Source: Clostridium sp.
GTDB taxonomy: Bacteria; Bacillota; Clostridia; Clostridiales; Clostridiaceae
DNA length: 64,000 bases
Direction of reading: 5' to 3'
NCBI GenBank assembly: GCA_031292145.1
Contig: JARLHR010000204.1
Span: 1-64,000 of the forward strand
Position 1 is the first letter of the stretch, and the number at the start of each line of letters is the position of its first letter. Position numbers and translations under genes: made by a program. This document shows, piece after piece, positions 16,250 to 25,712 of the stretch. The notes under the pieces were generated by a model. It did not search any database. It saw nothing but the letters and a program-made list of their open reading frames with translations, and was not told where the DNA came from.

Positions 16250-17038
16250 ATGAAATATTTAAGTGATTACCATTTACATTCAAAATATTCTTTTGATTCT
16301 AATCAAACTATTGAAGAAATCATATTAAAAGCTATTTCTATGGAATTAAACGAAATATGTTTAACAGAACATATCAGCTTTGATCCTACGGATAGCAGTT
16401 ATAATTTTTTTAATTTCAATGATTATGAAAATGAAATACGAAAACTTTCAGAAAAATATTATAAAAGAATTAATATAAAAAAAGGCTTAGAAATTGGAGA
16501 ATACCATCTTTACAAAGAAGATTTTGATAAGTACCTTCAAGAAAATAATTTAGATTTTGTAATAGGATCAGTACATAATCTTAATGGAAAAGGCTTAAGA
16601 GTAAATATTTCTGAAAATGGAGTTAATTATACTTATGAAACTTACTTTAAAGAACTTTTAAAATTTGTGCAAATAGGTGATTTTGACGTGCTTGGGCATC
16701 TTGATATTGTTCAGCGTTATGCCTTTAATGAAGGCGGAATTTATAACTTTGAAGATTACAAAGATTACATATATGATATTTTAAAAATAATAATTTCAAG
16801 AGGAAAAGGAATTGAAATTAATACCTCAGGTTTAAACAATAATTTACTTTTTCCAAAATTAGAAATACTACATATGTACAAAGATTTAAGCGGTGAAATC
16901 TTAACTGTTGGTTCCGATGCTCATACTACAAATAGAGTTGGTGAAGGAATAAATTATACATATGAACTATTAAAAAATGTAGGTTTCAAATATATATTTA
17001 CATATGAGAATAGACAAATGCATGGCATACTTTTATAA
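16250..17038 (+). CDS. PHP-domain phosphatase, histidinol-phosphatase-like
   Basis: 262 residues of the HisJ/HisK-type PHP family. Metal-binding signatures are seen as DYHLHSKYSFD near the N-terminus, TEHISFD, GSVHNL, LGHLDIVQR and GSDAHTTNRVGEG near the C-terminus. Members hydrolyse histidinol phosphate in histidine synthesis, though some paralogues act on other phosphoesters, and no his genes are nearby. CGGAGATGATAA precedes the ATG. Confidence 0.8.
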   Translation: MKYLSDYHLHSKYSFDSNQTIEEIILKAISMELNEICLTEHISFDPTDSSYNFFNFNDYENEIRKLSEKYYKRINIKKGLEIGEYHLYKEDFDKYLQENNLDFVIGSVHNLNGKGLRVNISENGVNYTYETYFKELLKFVQIGDFDVLGHLDIVQRYAFNEGGIYNFEDYKDYIYDILKIIISRGKGIEINTSGLNNNLLFPKLEILHMYKDLSGEILTVGSDAHTTNRVGEGINYTYELLKNVGFKYIFTYENRQMHGILL

Positions 17039-17055
17039 ACATATAAAGTGTGCCA

Positions 17056-17234
17056 TAACTAACCGAAATCAGTAATATGGTAATTCACTTAAATTATGTT
17101 TATTTGCCATTTACTATATCTATAAGTGTACTTGATAATTTTTGTATCTATACTAGAAATAAAATACATTTTGGTGAAGCAGGAATTTTCATAGTCCTGC
17201 GGAACCAAAATGTATTTTATTTCGGTCAGTTTAT
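17056..17234 (-). repeat. Family 1 hairpin element (copy H) with an extra half-site
   Basis: At 17152-17234, ACTAGAAAT and ATTTCGGTCAGTT flank the arm AAAATACATTTTGGT and its exact complement; between them is AGGAATTTTCATAGTCCTGCGG. A separate half-site, ACTAACCGAAAT, lies at 17056. The element ends in the 3' flank of the DUF503 gene. Confidence 0.7.
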
Positions 17235-17241
17235 CACAAAT

Positions 17242-17529
17242 TTACCTTCTGATATTTTCTTTTTCAATGTCTATTATTTCAGCATCTGTATTGCTTTCTA
17301 TAAAAGTTAGGATATGCTCCATTGTTGAATCACATTGAGCTGAATTTGCACATATCCCTGCAATACCTATAACTATTGTTTTATGTATATCCTGCTCCTC
17401 TACTTCTGATACTGATATGTTAAATTTATTTTTTAACTTTTGAACTATACTTTTTACAACCATTCTTTTTTCTTTTAACGAGTGTACCCATTCCGCTCTT
17501 AATGTTACTCTAATAAATAAAATAATCAT
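17242..17529 (-). CDS. DUF503 family protein (YlxP-like)
   Basis: 95-residue small protein matching the DUF503/YlxP family: EWVHSLKEKRMVVKSIVQKLKNKF split over residues 14-37, then ISVSEVEEQD. YlxP proteins are linked with ribosome-associated factors; their role is unclear. It lies 19 bases downstream of the YhaM-type gene and is probably cotranscribed. Confidence 0.85.
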   Translation of the reverse strand: MIILFIRVTLRAEWVHSLKEKRMVVKSIVQKLKNKFNISVSEVEEQDIHKTIVIGIAGICANSAQCDSTMEHILTFIESNTDAEIIDIEKENIRR

Positions 17530-17548
17530 CTTTCTTCACATTCCTTAA

Positions 17549-18451
17549 TTACAAATATAATTTTGTTTCAATTCTTTTATCATATTCTGACCAGCTGCCT
17601 GATTCTGTTTTATTCTTTATTTGAGAGATTTTATTCATAGTTGCATCTATTGAATCAGCATAATTTATTATAAATGATTCTTCCATATTCATTTCCCTAG
17701 GAGAACCATATTCTAGTTTTCCGTGATGCTGAGCAATACATCCTTTTATCCTCACAGCAAAATCTTCGGAGTAAAATTCAGTTTTTTCTCTAATAGCCTT
17801 ATCAATTAACTCTACACCTATAACAATATGACCTTCCATTTGACCTCTAAGAGTATATTTAAATGGTCCATCAAAATACAATTCATAAACCTTTCCAATG
17901 TCATGCAGTTTTGCTCCAAGGACTGCTGTTTCCGTTCTTCTACAATCATACTTTTCACAAAGTATTGCAGTGAGTTCCATGACATTTAATGTATGTTCTG
18001 CAAGTCCTCCTATATAATTATGATGCATAGATACTCCACCTATACCTCTTTTAAATTTATCTAAAAATTCTTCATCTTTAAAGAAATAGTCATTTAAAGC
18101 TTTGGCTTCCCTTGAAATTATATATCTATTTGTATAATAATCTATGTCCTTCATTATATCTTCAATTGGCCTATTAACTGTTGGAAGATAATCTAAGACA
18201 TTATAATCTGAAATAAACTCATATGATTTTATATCTAAATTATTATCTTTAATTCCTTCTATTTGTATTACTCTTCCTTCAGTAATATCATCTTTTTTAT
18301 TTGGCATATTAGCCTTTATTTCTCCACTTTTATCTGCTAATATACATACAATTTTACCAGGATCTTTATATAATATTTTCATTACCATTAATGATATCTT
18401 AATAGTTTCCCCAGTTTTTACATCACTTAAAAAATTCTCCTTTGTGCTCAT
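17549..18451 (-). CDS. yhaM: 3'-5' exoribonuclease YhaM-type
   Basis: About 300 residues with an N-terminal OB-fold nucleic-acid binding domain (about 10-90, KIVCILADKSGEIKANMP) and a C-terminal HD phosphohydrolase domain (HHNYIGGLAEHTLNV, AKLHDIGK, QHHGKLEYGSP). YhaM degrades RNA and DNA from the 3' end. ATG at 18451 is chosen because GGAGG lies five bases upstream, and an ATG seven codons earlier has none. Confidence 0.9.
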   Translation of the reverse strand: MSTKENFLSDVKTGETIKISLMVMKILYKDPGKIVCILADKSGEIKANMPNKKDDITEGRVIQIEGIKDNNLDIKSYEFISDYNVLDYLPTVNRPIEDIMKDIDYYTNRYIISREAKALNDYFFKDEEFLDKFKRGIGGVSMHHNYIGGLAEHTLNVMELTAILCEKYDCRRTETAVLGAKLHDIGKVYELYFDGPFKYTLRGQMEGHIVIGVELIDKAIREKTEFYSEDFAVRIKGCIAQHHGKLEYGSPREMNMEESFIINYADSIDATMNKISQIKNKTESGSWSEYDKRIETKLYL

Positions 18452-18669
18452 ATATTCCTCCAAATCAAACATAATTTTTAAGTATAGTATATGTAAAAAA
18501 AATATTTCTACTTATTTATAGACTATATTCTTAAAACTCTTATAATCTATACTTAAAAAAACTAAAAAAATGGATAAATTTATGGAATCCAATAAAAAAA
18601 TGGTTTACAATGTAATTACATTTATAAATTTTGATGAAATAATTTTTCTTTTAGATTGGATGGGACAAC

Positions 18670-20544
18670 ATGGAAAATAATTTAGGTATAGTAATATGTG
18701 AGAATTTTATTGAAGAAATAAAATATATACTGGAAGATATCAATGAGGGAAATGTTATAATTTCACCTTTTGCTTCAGTGTGTACAAGTTTAAAAAATGG
18801 GTTAAGTGATAGTATTATAGAAGCTATCAAACGTTGCGAAACAAAATGTGATAAAATTATAATTATTGTAGAAAATTCCTATGATGTAGACTTAACAGAA
18901 TTTATTACTAACGGGAAAAAATATGAAATATGTAACCTCGAAAACTACTTTGATTTATTTGTTAACAAACATATTATTTCTAATTTTCTTAATGAAAAAT
19001 TATATCTTGTTACATCAGGTTATCTTAAAAACTTGAAAGATAATACCAATTACTTAACCCTCACTAAAGAATATAATAAAATTAGGCTTTTAGATACGGG
19101 CATATATGAAGGAGCCTTAGAAAAACTTCAGGAATTAGCAAAATATTTAAACCTTCCTTATGATTCAATTTTTATAGGATTTGATTTTTTTCGCATGTTT
19201 ATAGAAAAAATTATATTAGAATGGAAATTAGAATGTGAAACTAAAGAAAAATTAATTAATCTAGAAACGCCTTTTTATAGTCAGTATAAAGAACTTAAGA
19301 CCAGAGAAAAAATTATTGAGAACAAAAAAAGACAACTCTTATATATTTTAGATAGTATTTATGAAGGTGTATTTATTCTAGATTCAAATTATAAAATACT
19401 TTTTATAAATAGAGGTGTAGAAAGACTATTATGTCTTGAAAGTTTAAAAAGCATTCTAGGAAAAAATTTATTTGATATTAATATTATTCATAATGATTAT
19501 CGTAAAATTGTATTTAATAGGCTCACGAAAGTAATTAAGGATAACGTATCAGCGCCTATACATGAAGAAAAGCTTATAACATATGATGGAAACATTATTA
19601 CTGTAAATATATATTCTGAAGCTATTGAATATGAAGGAAATATGTGTATATTAAGCGTTGTTCGAGATATTACAGAAGAAAAAAAAGCTGAAAATCTTAA
19701 ATTAAAAATTCAAGAACAAAGCGAATTATTAGATAAGGCCGCAGAATATGATAAGCTAAAAACTGAGTTTTTTGCAAATTTATCACACGAATTTAGAACA
19801 CCATTAAATGTAATGCTTAGTTCATTGCAATTATTAAATGTGATTGAAGTAAACGAAGCTCCTATGGAAAATAAGGCTAAAATAAAGAAATATTATCATA
19901 TTATGAAACAAAATTGTTATAGATTACTAAGACTCGTAAATAATTTAATTGATATTACTAAAATTGAAGCTAAATATTTTAAACTGAATTTAAAGAATGA
20001 AGATATTATAGCTATTGTAGAGGATATAACTTTATCAGTAACAGATTATGCTAAAAATAAAGGTTTGAATATTATTTTTGATACAGATACTGAGGAAAGA
20101 ATAATAGCTTGTGATGCAGATAAGATCGAAAGGATTGTACTTAATCTTCTTTCAAACGCAATAAAATTCACTCCAGTTGGAGGAAATATATTTGTAAGCA
20201 TTGCAGGTAAAGATTCAACTATAATAATATATGTAAAAGATAATGGGGTCGGGATTCCCCTTGATAATCAAGCCTCTATTTTCAAAAGATTTATTCAGGT
20301 AGATAAATCGCTTTCAAGAAATAGAGAAGGAAGTGGTATAGGTCTTTCACTTGTAAAATCTCTTGTTGAACTTCACAATGGCACAATTAAACTTGTAAGT
20401 GAAGATGGCAAGGGCAGTGAATTTATAATAGAATTGCCTGCCACGATTTTGCCTGAAAGCGAAAATACTATTTCAGATGAAAATTTAGCTAAAGAAAATA
20501 ATATACAAAGAATAAACATAGAATTTTCTGATATATATGATTAA
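18670..20544 (+). CDS. PAS-domain sensor histidine kinase
   Basis: 624 residues, no membrane segment. Residues 1-200 form an unassigned sensor module (ICENFIEEIKYILEDI; LVTSGYLKNL) faintly reminiscent of DUF1638. A PAS domain spans about 225-340, a coiled coil follows, then the HisKA box LSHEFRTPLN with H373. The ATPase domain shows NLLSNAIKFTP, DNGVGIP and GSGIGLSLVKS. It ends in NIEFSDIYD, a tail shared with the kinase at the right edge of the window. No response-regulator gene is adjacent. Confidence 0.9.
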   Translation: MENNLGIVICENFIEEIKYILEDINEGNVIISPFASVCTSLKNGLSDSIIEAIKRCETKCDKIIIIVENSYDVDLTEFITNGKKYEICNLENYFDLFVNKHIISNFLNEKLYLVTSGYLKNLKDNTNYLTLTKEYNKIRLLDTGIYEGALEKLQELAKYLNLPYDSIFIGFDFFRMFIEKIILEWKLECETKEKLINLETPFYSQYKELKTREKIIENKKRQLLYILDSIYEGVFILDSNYKILFINRGVERLLCLESLKSILGKNLFDINIIHNDYRKIVFNRLTKVIKDNVSAPIHEEKLITYDGNIITVNIYSEAIEYEGNMCILSVVRDITEEKKAENLKLKIQEQSELLDKAAEYDKLKTEFFANLSHEFRTPLNVMLSSLQLLNVIEVNEAPMENKAKIKKYYHIMKQNCYRLLRLVNNLIDITKIEAKYFKLNLKNEDIIAIVEDITLSVTDYAKNKGLNIIFDTDTEERIIACDADKIERIVLNLLSNAIKFTPVGGNIFVSIAGKDSTIIIYVKDNGVGIPLDNQASIFKRFIQVDKSLSRNREGSGIGLSLVKSLVELHNGTIKLVSEDGKGSEFIIELPATILPESENTISDENLAKENNIQRINIEFSDIYD

Positions 20545-20812
20545 AAATAGTTTGCCATATGAAGTAATAAAAATGCTTATATTCACATTGGTTTTTCTAA
20601 AAACTCTATCATTTTTATAATTCTTGAAGTAATTTATGTACTTAATTACTATTAATACAAAAGTTACTACAATCTTCATATATATATGGAAATATTTATA
20701 AATTAATTTAATAAACTATCATTTTTGGCAAGATGTAATTTTTTTATTTATGCATTATATTAAGAGTATAGAAATAAGTATTATAACTCTTTTCAAATTA
20801 GGAGGGATTATT

Positions 20813-21082
20813 ATGAACTCTAGAACTCTTAAAACTTCTAAATCTAACGTGATAAAATATCATTTTCGTAAGTATACCATCCATGATATAGTTTTAAAAA
20901 ACCCATTAAATCTCTCAAAGAATTTTGTCAACGGATTTAAATCAATTTTAAATTGGCTGCTCACTCCTACAAGCTATGTGTATGATGAAGCTTCTGATAC
21001 CTGTAAACCTTGCAATGACAATTATTACTTTAGAGATACTACTAATTTAAAATTAAAAGCTTCTCAAAGAACTTTTTTATAA
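20813..21082 (+). CDS. Small uncharacterised protein
   Basis: 89 residues, basic N-terminal half, no signal peptide; a CxxC pair (CKPCND) lies near the C-terminus. ATG at 20813 has AGGAGGG seven bases upstream and is clearly better than the in-frame ATG 21 codons earlier. A family 1 repeat begins just past the stop. I do not recognise a family. Confidence 0.6.
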   Translation: MNSRTLKTSKSNVIKYHFRKYTIHDIVLKNPLNLSKNFVNGFKSILNWLLTPTSYVYDEASDTCKPCNDNYYFRDTTNLKLKASQRTFL

Positions 21083-21097
21083 TATACAAAATAGATA

Positions 21098-21339
21098 ATA
21101 GCTTAAATTTAGGCATATAACTTACCGAAATAAGGAGCATGTTTTATTCCGGTTTCTAAGAAATTTTGATGGGTGATTCTAAGATTAGAAGTTGTACCCA
21201 AAATGCTAGCCTCAAAGACACGCTTTGAACAAGCATTTTGGAACAACTTCTAATCAAGAATCATAACCATCAAAATTCCTAATGAAACACTCCACAAAAC
21301 ATGCTCCTTATTTCTAGTTGAGATATAACTTTAAGCTAT
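21098..21339 (+). repeat. Family 1 hairpin element (copy B)
   Basis: Outer flanks ATAGCTTAAA and TTTAAGCTAT are inverted repeats. Inside them ACTTACCGAAAT and ATTTCTAGTTGAG flank the arm AAGGAGCATGTTTT and its complement, then AATTTTGATGG / CCATCAAAATT, TTAGAAGTTGT / ACAACTTCTAA and CCAAAATGCT / AGCATTTTGG. The whole could fold into one interrupted hairpin. Confidence 0.8.
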
Positions 21340-21400
21340 AAGTACACACCATGCTAACCTATTTATAATATATCTAGATTCAAGCGTATATCAAAACAAA

Positions 21401-21586
21401 GAAATTAGATATATGTGTGTGAAATAGGCATTTGAAAATAAGCTGTTAAAAGCACTTAATGAAAGGTTGTTCCACTTTAGCTTGTCTAACTGAATAGTTG
21501 GAGCAAGCTAAAGTGGGTGCAACCTTTCATTTAGCGCTTTCAGCGAAATTTTCATAGTCCTATGGGACACACATATATCTAATTTC
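21401..21586 (-). repeat. Family 1 hairpin element (copy C)
   Basis: GAAATTAGATATATGTGTG pairs with CACACATATATCTAATTTC. Constant segments GGCATTTGAAAATAAGCTGTTAA and TTCAGCGAAATTTTCATAGTCC, given here as parts of 20 bases or fewer (TTTGAAAATAAGCTGTTAA; TCAGCGAAATTTTCATAGTC), flank arms CTTAATGAAAGGTTG and CACTTTAGCTTG with their complements. Confidence 0.8.
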
Positions 21587-21615
21587 GCTTGATTTCACAT
21601 AAACTTAAGTTGCAA

Positions 21616-22614
21616 TTAGTTTAGAACTCTTCCCGCGTATTTCATACCTGAGGTACTTAGTTTGCTTATTTTAACAACATCCCCAGTGTGAGGCGCTTGA
21701 ATATACATATCGTATCCTATATACATCCCTACGTGTGTTGCATCTGAAATTTGGTTAAATACCAAATCTCCTGGTTTAATTTCTGCCATATTGATAGGCT
21801 TCGCAAAGCTTTGTTGTTCTTGTGATGTTCTTGGTATATCTATTCCTTGAGATTTGAAGATATATTGCATAAGACCAGAACAGTCAAAACCTTCTGGCGA
21901 TTCCCCTCCCCACAAGTATGGAACTTTCAAATATTTTTCCGATTCTTCTATTACTGCTTTAGCTTGACCTGTAATATCAGAAGACAATGTTACTGGAATA
22001 GTAATTCCTGTATCACTATTTAACAATACGCTATTTTCTTGTACATACTTTAAAAGATTATTTTTTTGATCTTCTAAATCATTAATTTGTTTTTCAACAT
22101 CATCCTTGTTTTTTTGCAATTCATCATTCTCTTTTTCTATATTGTTTTTAATGTCTAAAAGTTGTTCTTTTGATTGCTTTGCTTCTAATATAAGATTTTT
22201 ATCGCTTGTACAAATTTGAGTAATTAGGGATACTTTTTTTATTGCATCTAAAATATCACCCGAAGAAAATATTGCATCTAAATATTGCATCGGTGTAACT
22301 TCAAGACCGCCATTCATTTCAATTCCCTTTAATCTTTCTGATAATTGGTTATCCCTTTCATTAACCTCTACTTGTGCGTCTTCAAGTTTCTTTTCATTAT
22401 CCTTTATATCATTTTCCTTTTGAACAATTTGCTCTTTCAATTGATTTAACTTGTCCATATTATATTCGATTTTATTATCACACTCTTGTATATTTTGTAC
22501 TGCTTGTTCAAGTGATACTTCATTAGGTTCTGCGGATGCCGGCAACGTGTTACTTGTTGACGTAATTAAAAATAGTAAAGTTGCTGCCACAGCAATTTTA
22601 TGACTTCTTTTCAT
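21616..22614 (-). CDS. Secreted NlpC/P60 peptidoglycan endopeptidase
   Basis: 332 residues. A signal peptide (to about residue 28, NTLPASAEP) is followed by a long coiled coil (about 35-195, CwlO/PcsB-like) and an NlpC/P60 catalytic domain. The catalytic triad is visible: C245 in FDCSGL, H294 in THVGMYIG and H309 in APHTGD. These enzymes cut stem-peptide bonds in cell-wall growth and division; in CwlO-type proteins activity is controlled by FtsEX through the coiled coil. Confidence 0.92.
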   Translation of the reverse strand: MKRSHKIAVAATLLFLITSTSNTLPASAEPNEVSLEQAVQNIQECDNKIEYNMDKLNQLKEQIVQKENDIKDNEKKLEDAQVEVNERDNQLSERLKGIEMNGGLEVTPMQYLDAIFSSGDILDAIKKVSLITQICTSDKNLILEAKQSKEQLLDIKNNIEKENDELQKNKDDVEKQINDLEDQKNNLLKYVQENSVLLNSDTGITIPVTLSSDITGQAKAVIEESEKYLKVPYLWGGESPEGFDCSGLMQYIFKSQGIDIPRTSQEQQSFAKPINMAEIKPGDLVFNQISDATHVGMYIGYDMYIQAPHTGDVVKISKLSTSGMKYAGRVLN

Positions 22615-22682
22615 CTTATCCTCCTTTAGTGACTATCCTATAGATATCATTTTCCAAAAGTAGAATCGATTATTTCCCCTAT

Positions 22683-22780
22683 TTAGGCACATGAAATAAA
22701 ATAATAGATCAAAGATGCGACGCAGTATGGTGCAAAATAGGCAAGCATACTGGTCTATTATTTTTTTGATTGTGCCTTAA
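22683..22780. repeat. Family 2 MITE-like element (medium copy)
   Basis: Bounded by TTAGGCACATGAAATAAAAT and TTTTTTGATTGTGCCTTAA with inner ATAGATCA / TGGTCTAT. The 98-bp body can fold on itself and has no reading frame. Confidence 0.75.
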
Positions 22781-22969
22781 CTATATATATTTCAATTATC
22801 ACGTAAAATTCAAACTAAAATATATATATTAAAAAAACACAATTTTTATGTCCATCTTGATTTTAAAATAATATCTGTATGTAAGATGTAATTCCTGTAT
22901 GAAATCTCGGTCACTTATTATTATACTACAAACAACTTTTCAATTCCGTGTCATTTATTAATATTTTAT

Positions 22970-23006
22970 TAAAAAACAGCAAGAGTTGCTTTTTACTCTT
23001 GCTGTT
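22970..23006 (-). terminator. Terminator of the PRPP synthetase gene
   Basis: ACAGCAAGAGT / ACTCTTGCTGT is a perfect 11-bp stem followed on the minus strand by TTTTTTAAT, 25 bases past the stop codon. Confidence 0.9.
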
Positions 23007-23030
23007 TTTCTAATTTATGTACCTTTAATA

Positions 23031-24122
23031 CTATTTACTTAATAAACTTTGTATTATTCTTGTTGCATCCATATATTTAGCTATAGATCTGCCATGATTT
23101 AATCTATTGATTACTCTAGATACAAATTCTGACATATCAGCATGTTCAAACCATTCAGCATCTTCTAAATTTTGTGGTATAAATGTTAAGTTAGTAGAAT
23201 AAATCTTCTTAATTACGCCTTCTTCATAAGCTTTATTGAATTTTTCGAGACCTTCTGTAAAGAAAGCAAATGTTGCAGCAACATAAACATTTCTAACATT
23301 TCTCTTTTTTAATTCTTTTGCAATATCAAGAACAGACTCTCCAGATGCTATCATATCATCAACAATTAAAACATCTTTGTCTTCAACAGATCTTCCCATA
23401 TATTCATGTTGAACAATAGGATTTTTCCCATTGATTACTGTAGAATGATCTCTTCTTTTATAAAATAACCCAACATCAACGCCTAAAACACTTGAATAAT
23501 AAATTGCTCTATCCATAGCGCCAGTATCAGGACTGATTACTAATAATTTTTCTTTATCAAGTTCTAATGATTTTTCTTTTGATATAAGTGCTTTTACTAT
23601 ATCATATGTTGGATAAATATTTTCAAAGGACATTAAAGGAATAGCATTTTGAATATTTGGATCATGTACGTCAAATGTAAGAATTTCATCTACACCTAAT
23701 CTTTCAAGTTCTTGAAGTGATAAAGCACAGTCCAAAGATTCTCTACCTTTACGTCTGTGTTGTCTTGATTCATATAGAAGCGGCATGATAACAGTTATTC
23801 TTGCAGCTTTACCTCTAATTGCTGCAACTGTTCTCTTTATATCTTGGAAATGCTCATCTGGTCCCTTATGATTTTCAAATCCAAACATTTTATATGTACA
23901 GCTATAATTTCCAACATCACATAAAATGTAAATGTCCTTTCCTCTAACAGTTTCAGAAATTTTAACCTTCCCTTCTCCGTTAGAAAATCTAATTTCCTCA
24001 ATTGGCACTAAGAAAGACTCAGTACACTCTCTGCTTTTTTGGATATACTTGTCTATAGCATTTCCTAATTCCGTGCAGCTTTCTAATGCTATAATTCCAA
24101 GTTCATGATTTAATTCACTCAT
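23031..24122 (-). CDS. prs: Ribose-phosphate pyrophosphokinase (PRPP synthetase)
   Basis: 363 residues. Makes PRPP from ribose 5-phosphate and ATP for nucleotide, histidine and tryptophan synthesis. The flexible-loop/ATP region YESRQHRRKGRESLDC, the FDVHDPNIQNAIP segment and the PRPP loop VLIVDDMIASGES are clear. It is about 45 residues longer than the standard 315-residue enzyme, as in a clostridial subgroup with extra N- and C-terminal parts. It is monocistronic with a terminator. Confidence 0.9.
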   Translation of the reverse strand: MSELNHELGIIALESCTELGNAIDKYIQKSRECTESFLVPIEEIRFSNGEGKVKISETVRGKDIYILCDVGNYSCTYKMFGFENHKGPDEHFQDIKRTVAAIRGKAARITVIMPLLYESRQHRRKGRESLDCALSLQELERLGVDEILTFDVHDPNIQNAIPLMSFENIYPTYDIVKALISKEKSLELDKEKLLVISPDTGAMDRAIYYSSVLGVDVGLFYKRRDHSTVINGKNPIVQHEYMGRSVEDKDVLIVDDMIASGESVLDIAKELKKRNVRNVYVAATFAFFTEGLEKFNKAYEEGVIKKIYSTNLTFIPQNLEDAEWFEHADMSEFVSRVINRLNHGRSIAKYMDATRIIQSLLSK

Positions 24123-24323
24123 TTGCGTTCCCCTTTTTTTAAATATTTTATAGTACTTATCGTTGTTATAAAAAACTCAAACAATTTAAGTATAACCTAA
24201 AATTTCATATATATAAATATTTTATTATAAATTTCAATAAATTTTCATACTATATTTTAACTTAAACGTTTTAATAAAGTTCTAATTTGTAAATTACCAC
24301 AATTAGGCATATATTCAAACAGA

Positions 24324-24383
24324 AAAATTAGATAAATGTTTGTAAAATTTTCATAATTCTCCGAAATAAACATCTATCTAATC
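24324..24383 (-). repeat. Degenerate family 1 hairpin remnant
   Basis: AAATTAGATAAATGTTT faces an imperfect complement, with AAAATTTTCATAATTCTCCG in between, matching the constant core of family 1. It is eroded and shorter than the others. Confidence 0.5.
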
Positions 24384-24399
24384 TAAGTCAATCATTATA

Positions 24400-24564
24400 T
24401 AAGGCACAATCAAATAAATAACAAGTCCATTTGCCAGACTATTTTCCATCATCCTACGTCGGCGAATTGACCTAATAGGCCCACTATGAGGGCAATTCGC
24501 CTCCTTGCCTGATGAAAAATATTCATGGCAACTTTGGACTTGTTATTTATTTTCATGTGCCTAA
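24400..24564. repeat. Family 2 MITE-like element (full copy)
   Basis: Ends TAAGGCACAATCAAATAAAT and TATTTTCATGTGCCTAA, inner repeats AACAAGTCCA and TGGACTTGTT, and an inner stem GGCGAATTG / CAATTCGCC. No transposase frame. The body is the reverse complement relative of the copy at 25538. Confidence 0.8.
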
Positions 24565-24573
24565 TTACATATC

Positions 24574-25278
24574 TCAAATTTTATGGTAGTTACTTTTATC
24601 TCCTACTATTTCTCCATCCTTTAGAGTAATTATTCGTTGTGTCTCATTTGCCAAATCTTTATCATGAGTTATTAATATTATAGTTCTCCCTTGCTCTTCG
24701 TGGATTTTATGAAATATGTTCATAACTACTCTTCCAGTTTGAGAGTCAAGAGCACCTGTTGGCTCGTCTGCAAGTATAATATCAGGATCATTTGCAAGAG
24801 CACGCGCAATTGCAACTCTTTGCTTTTGTCCTCCAGATAACTCACTTGGAATATGGGTTAATCTATCTTCCATTCCAACCAATTCTAATAGCTCTTTAGC
24901 TCTATTTATTCTTGTATTTTTATCTGTACCATGATACAGCATTGGTAATTCAACATTTTTTAATGAATTTGTTCTAGCTATCAAATTAGAAGTTTGAAAT
25001 ACAAACCCAATCTTGTTATTTCTTATTTGAGCTAACTTATTATCATTGATTGCACTGATATCTACATCATCTAGAATATATTGTCCTGATGTCTGCCTAT
25101 CAAGAACTCCTATAATGTTCATTAATGTACTTTTGCCTGATCCTGATGCACCGATAATTGCTACAAATTCCCCTCTTTTTATAGTAATATTAATGTTTTT
25201 TAGGATATCTAGCTGATTTGGTTTTCCTACAAAAAAACTTTTTGAAATATTAGTCATTTCAATTATATTATTTTCCAA
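24574..25278 (-). CDS. ABC transporter ATP-binding protein (MacB/LolD type)
   Basis: 234 residues with Walker A GASGSGKST, Q-loop VFQTSN, signature LSGGQKQR, Walker B DIILADEPTGALD and switch histidine ITHDKD. This group normally partners with a MacB/FtsX-type permease in peptide or lipoprotein export. No permease gene is adjacent; both flanks hold repeats, so the partner may be elsewhere or lost. Confidence 0.88.
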   Translation of the reverse strand: MENNIIEMTNISKSFFVGKPNQLDILKNINITIKRGEFVAIIGASGSGKSTLMNIIGVLDRQTSGQYILDDVDISAINDNKLAQIRNNKIGFVFQTSNLIARTNSLKNVELPMLYHGTDKNTRINRAKELLELVGMEDRLTHIPSELSGGQKQRVAIARALANDPDIILADEPTGALDSQTGRVVMNIFHKIHEEQGRTIILITHDKDLANETQRIITLKDGEIVGDKSNYHKI

Positions 25279-25537
25279 TTAACTCCCCTCCCCATCTCAT
25301 CAAAAATAAAAATCAATATTAGTTTATTCATGTGATGTTATACTGTAAGTTTCCAATATCATACTATTGTACACAATAATATTTTGTTACTAACTTTGAA
25401 GATCCCTTAGGTTGCTAATTTTATGTTTTACTTGTAGTATTTTCTTAATTTTATTTTACCATAAAGCAGTCTATAATCCAATGTAAACTTTTTCATCAGT
25501 CAATATAATTATATTATTTAATTTTTCTATATATATC

Positions 25538-25702
25538 TAAGGCACATGAAAGAAAATAACAAGTCCAAAATGCCCTGATTATTTTTCATCAGACAAGGAA
25601 GTAGATTGGTCTCATAGCGAGCCTATTAGGGCAATCTGCTGACGCAGTATGATGGAAAATAAGCTTGGCAGATGGACTTGTTATTTTTTTGATTGTGCCT
25701 AA
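25538..25702. repeat. Family 2 MITE-like element (full copy)
   Basis: TAAGGCACATGAAAGAAAAT and ATTTTTTTGATTGTGCCTAA form terminal inverted repeats with inner AACAAGTCC / GGACTTGTT and an internal imperfect palindrome around CTCATAGCGAGCC. TA flanks both ends. Confidence 0.8.
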
Positions 25703-25712
25703 ATAAAATAGT

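Noticed and set aside
17077-17310. 77-codon plus-strand frame
   Set aside because: It runs through a family 1 repeat and then opposite the DUF503 gene, with no ribosome binding site.
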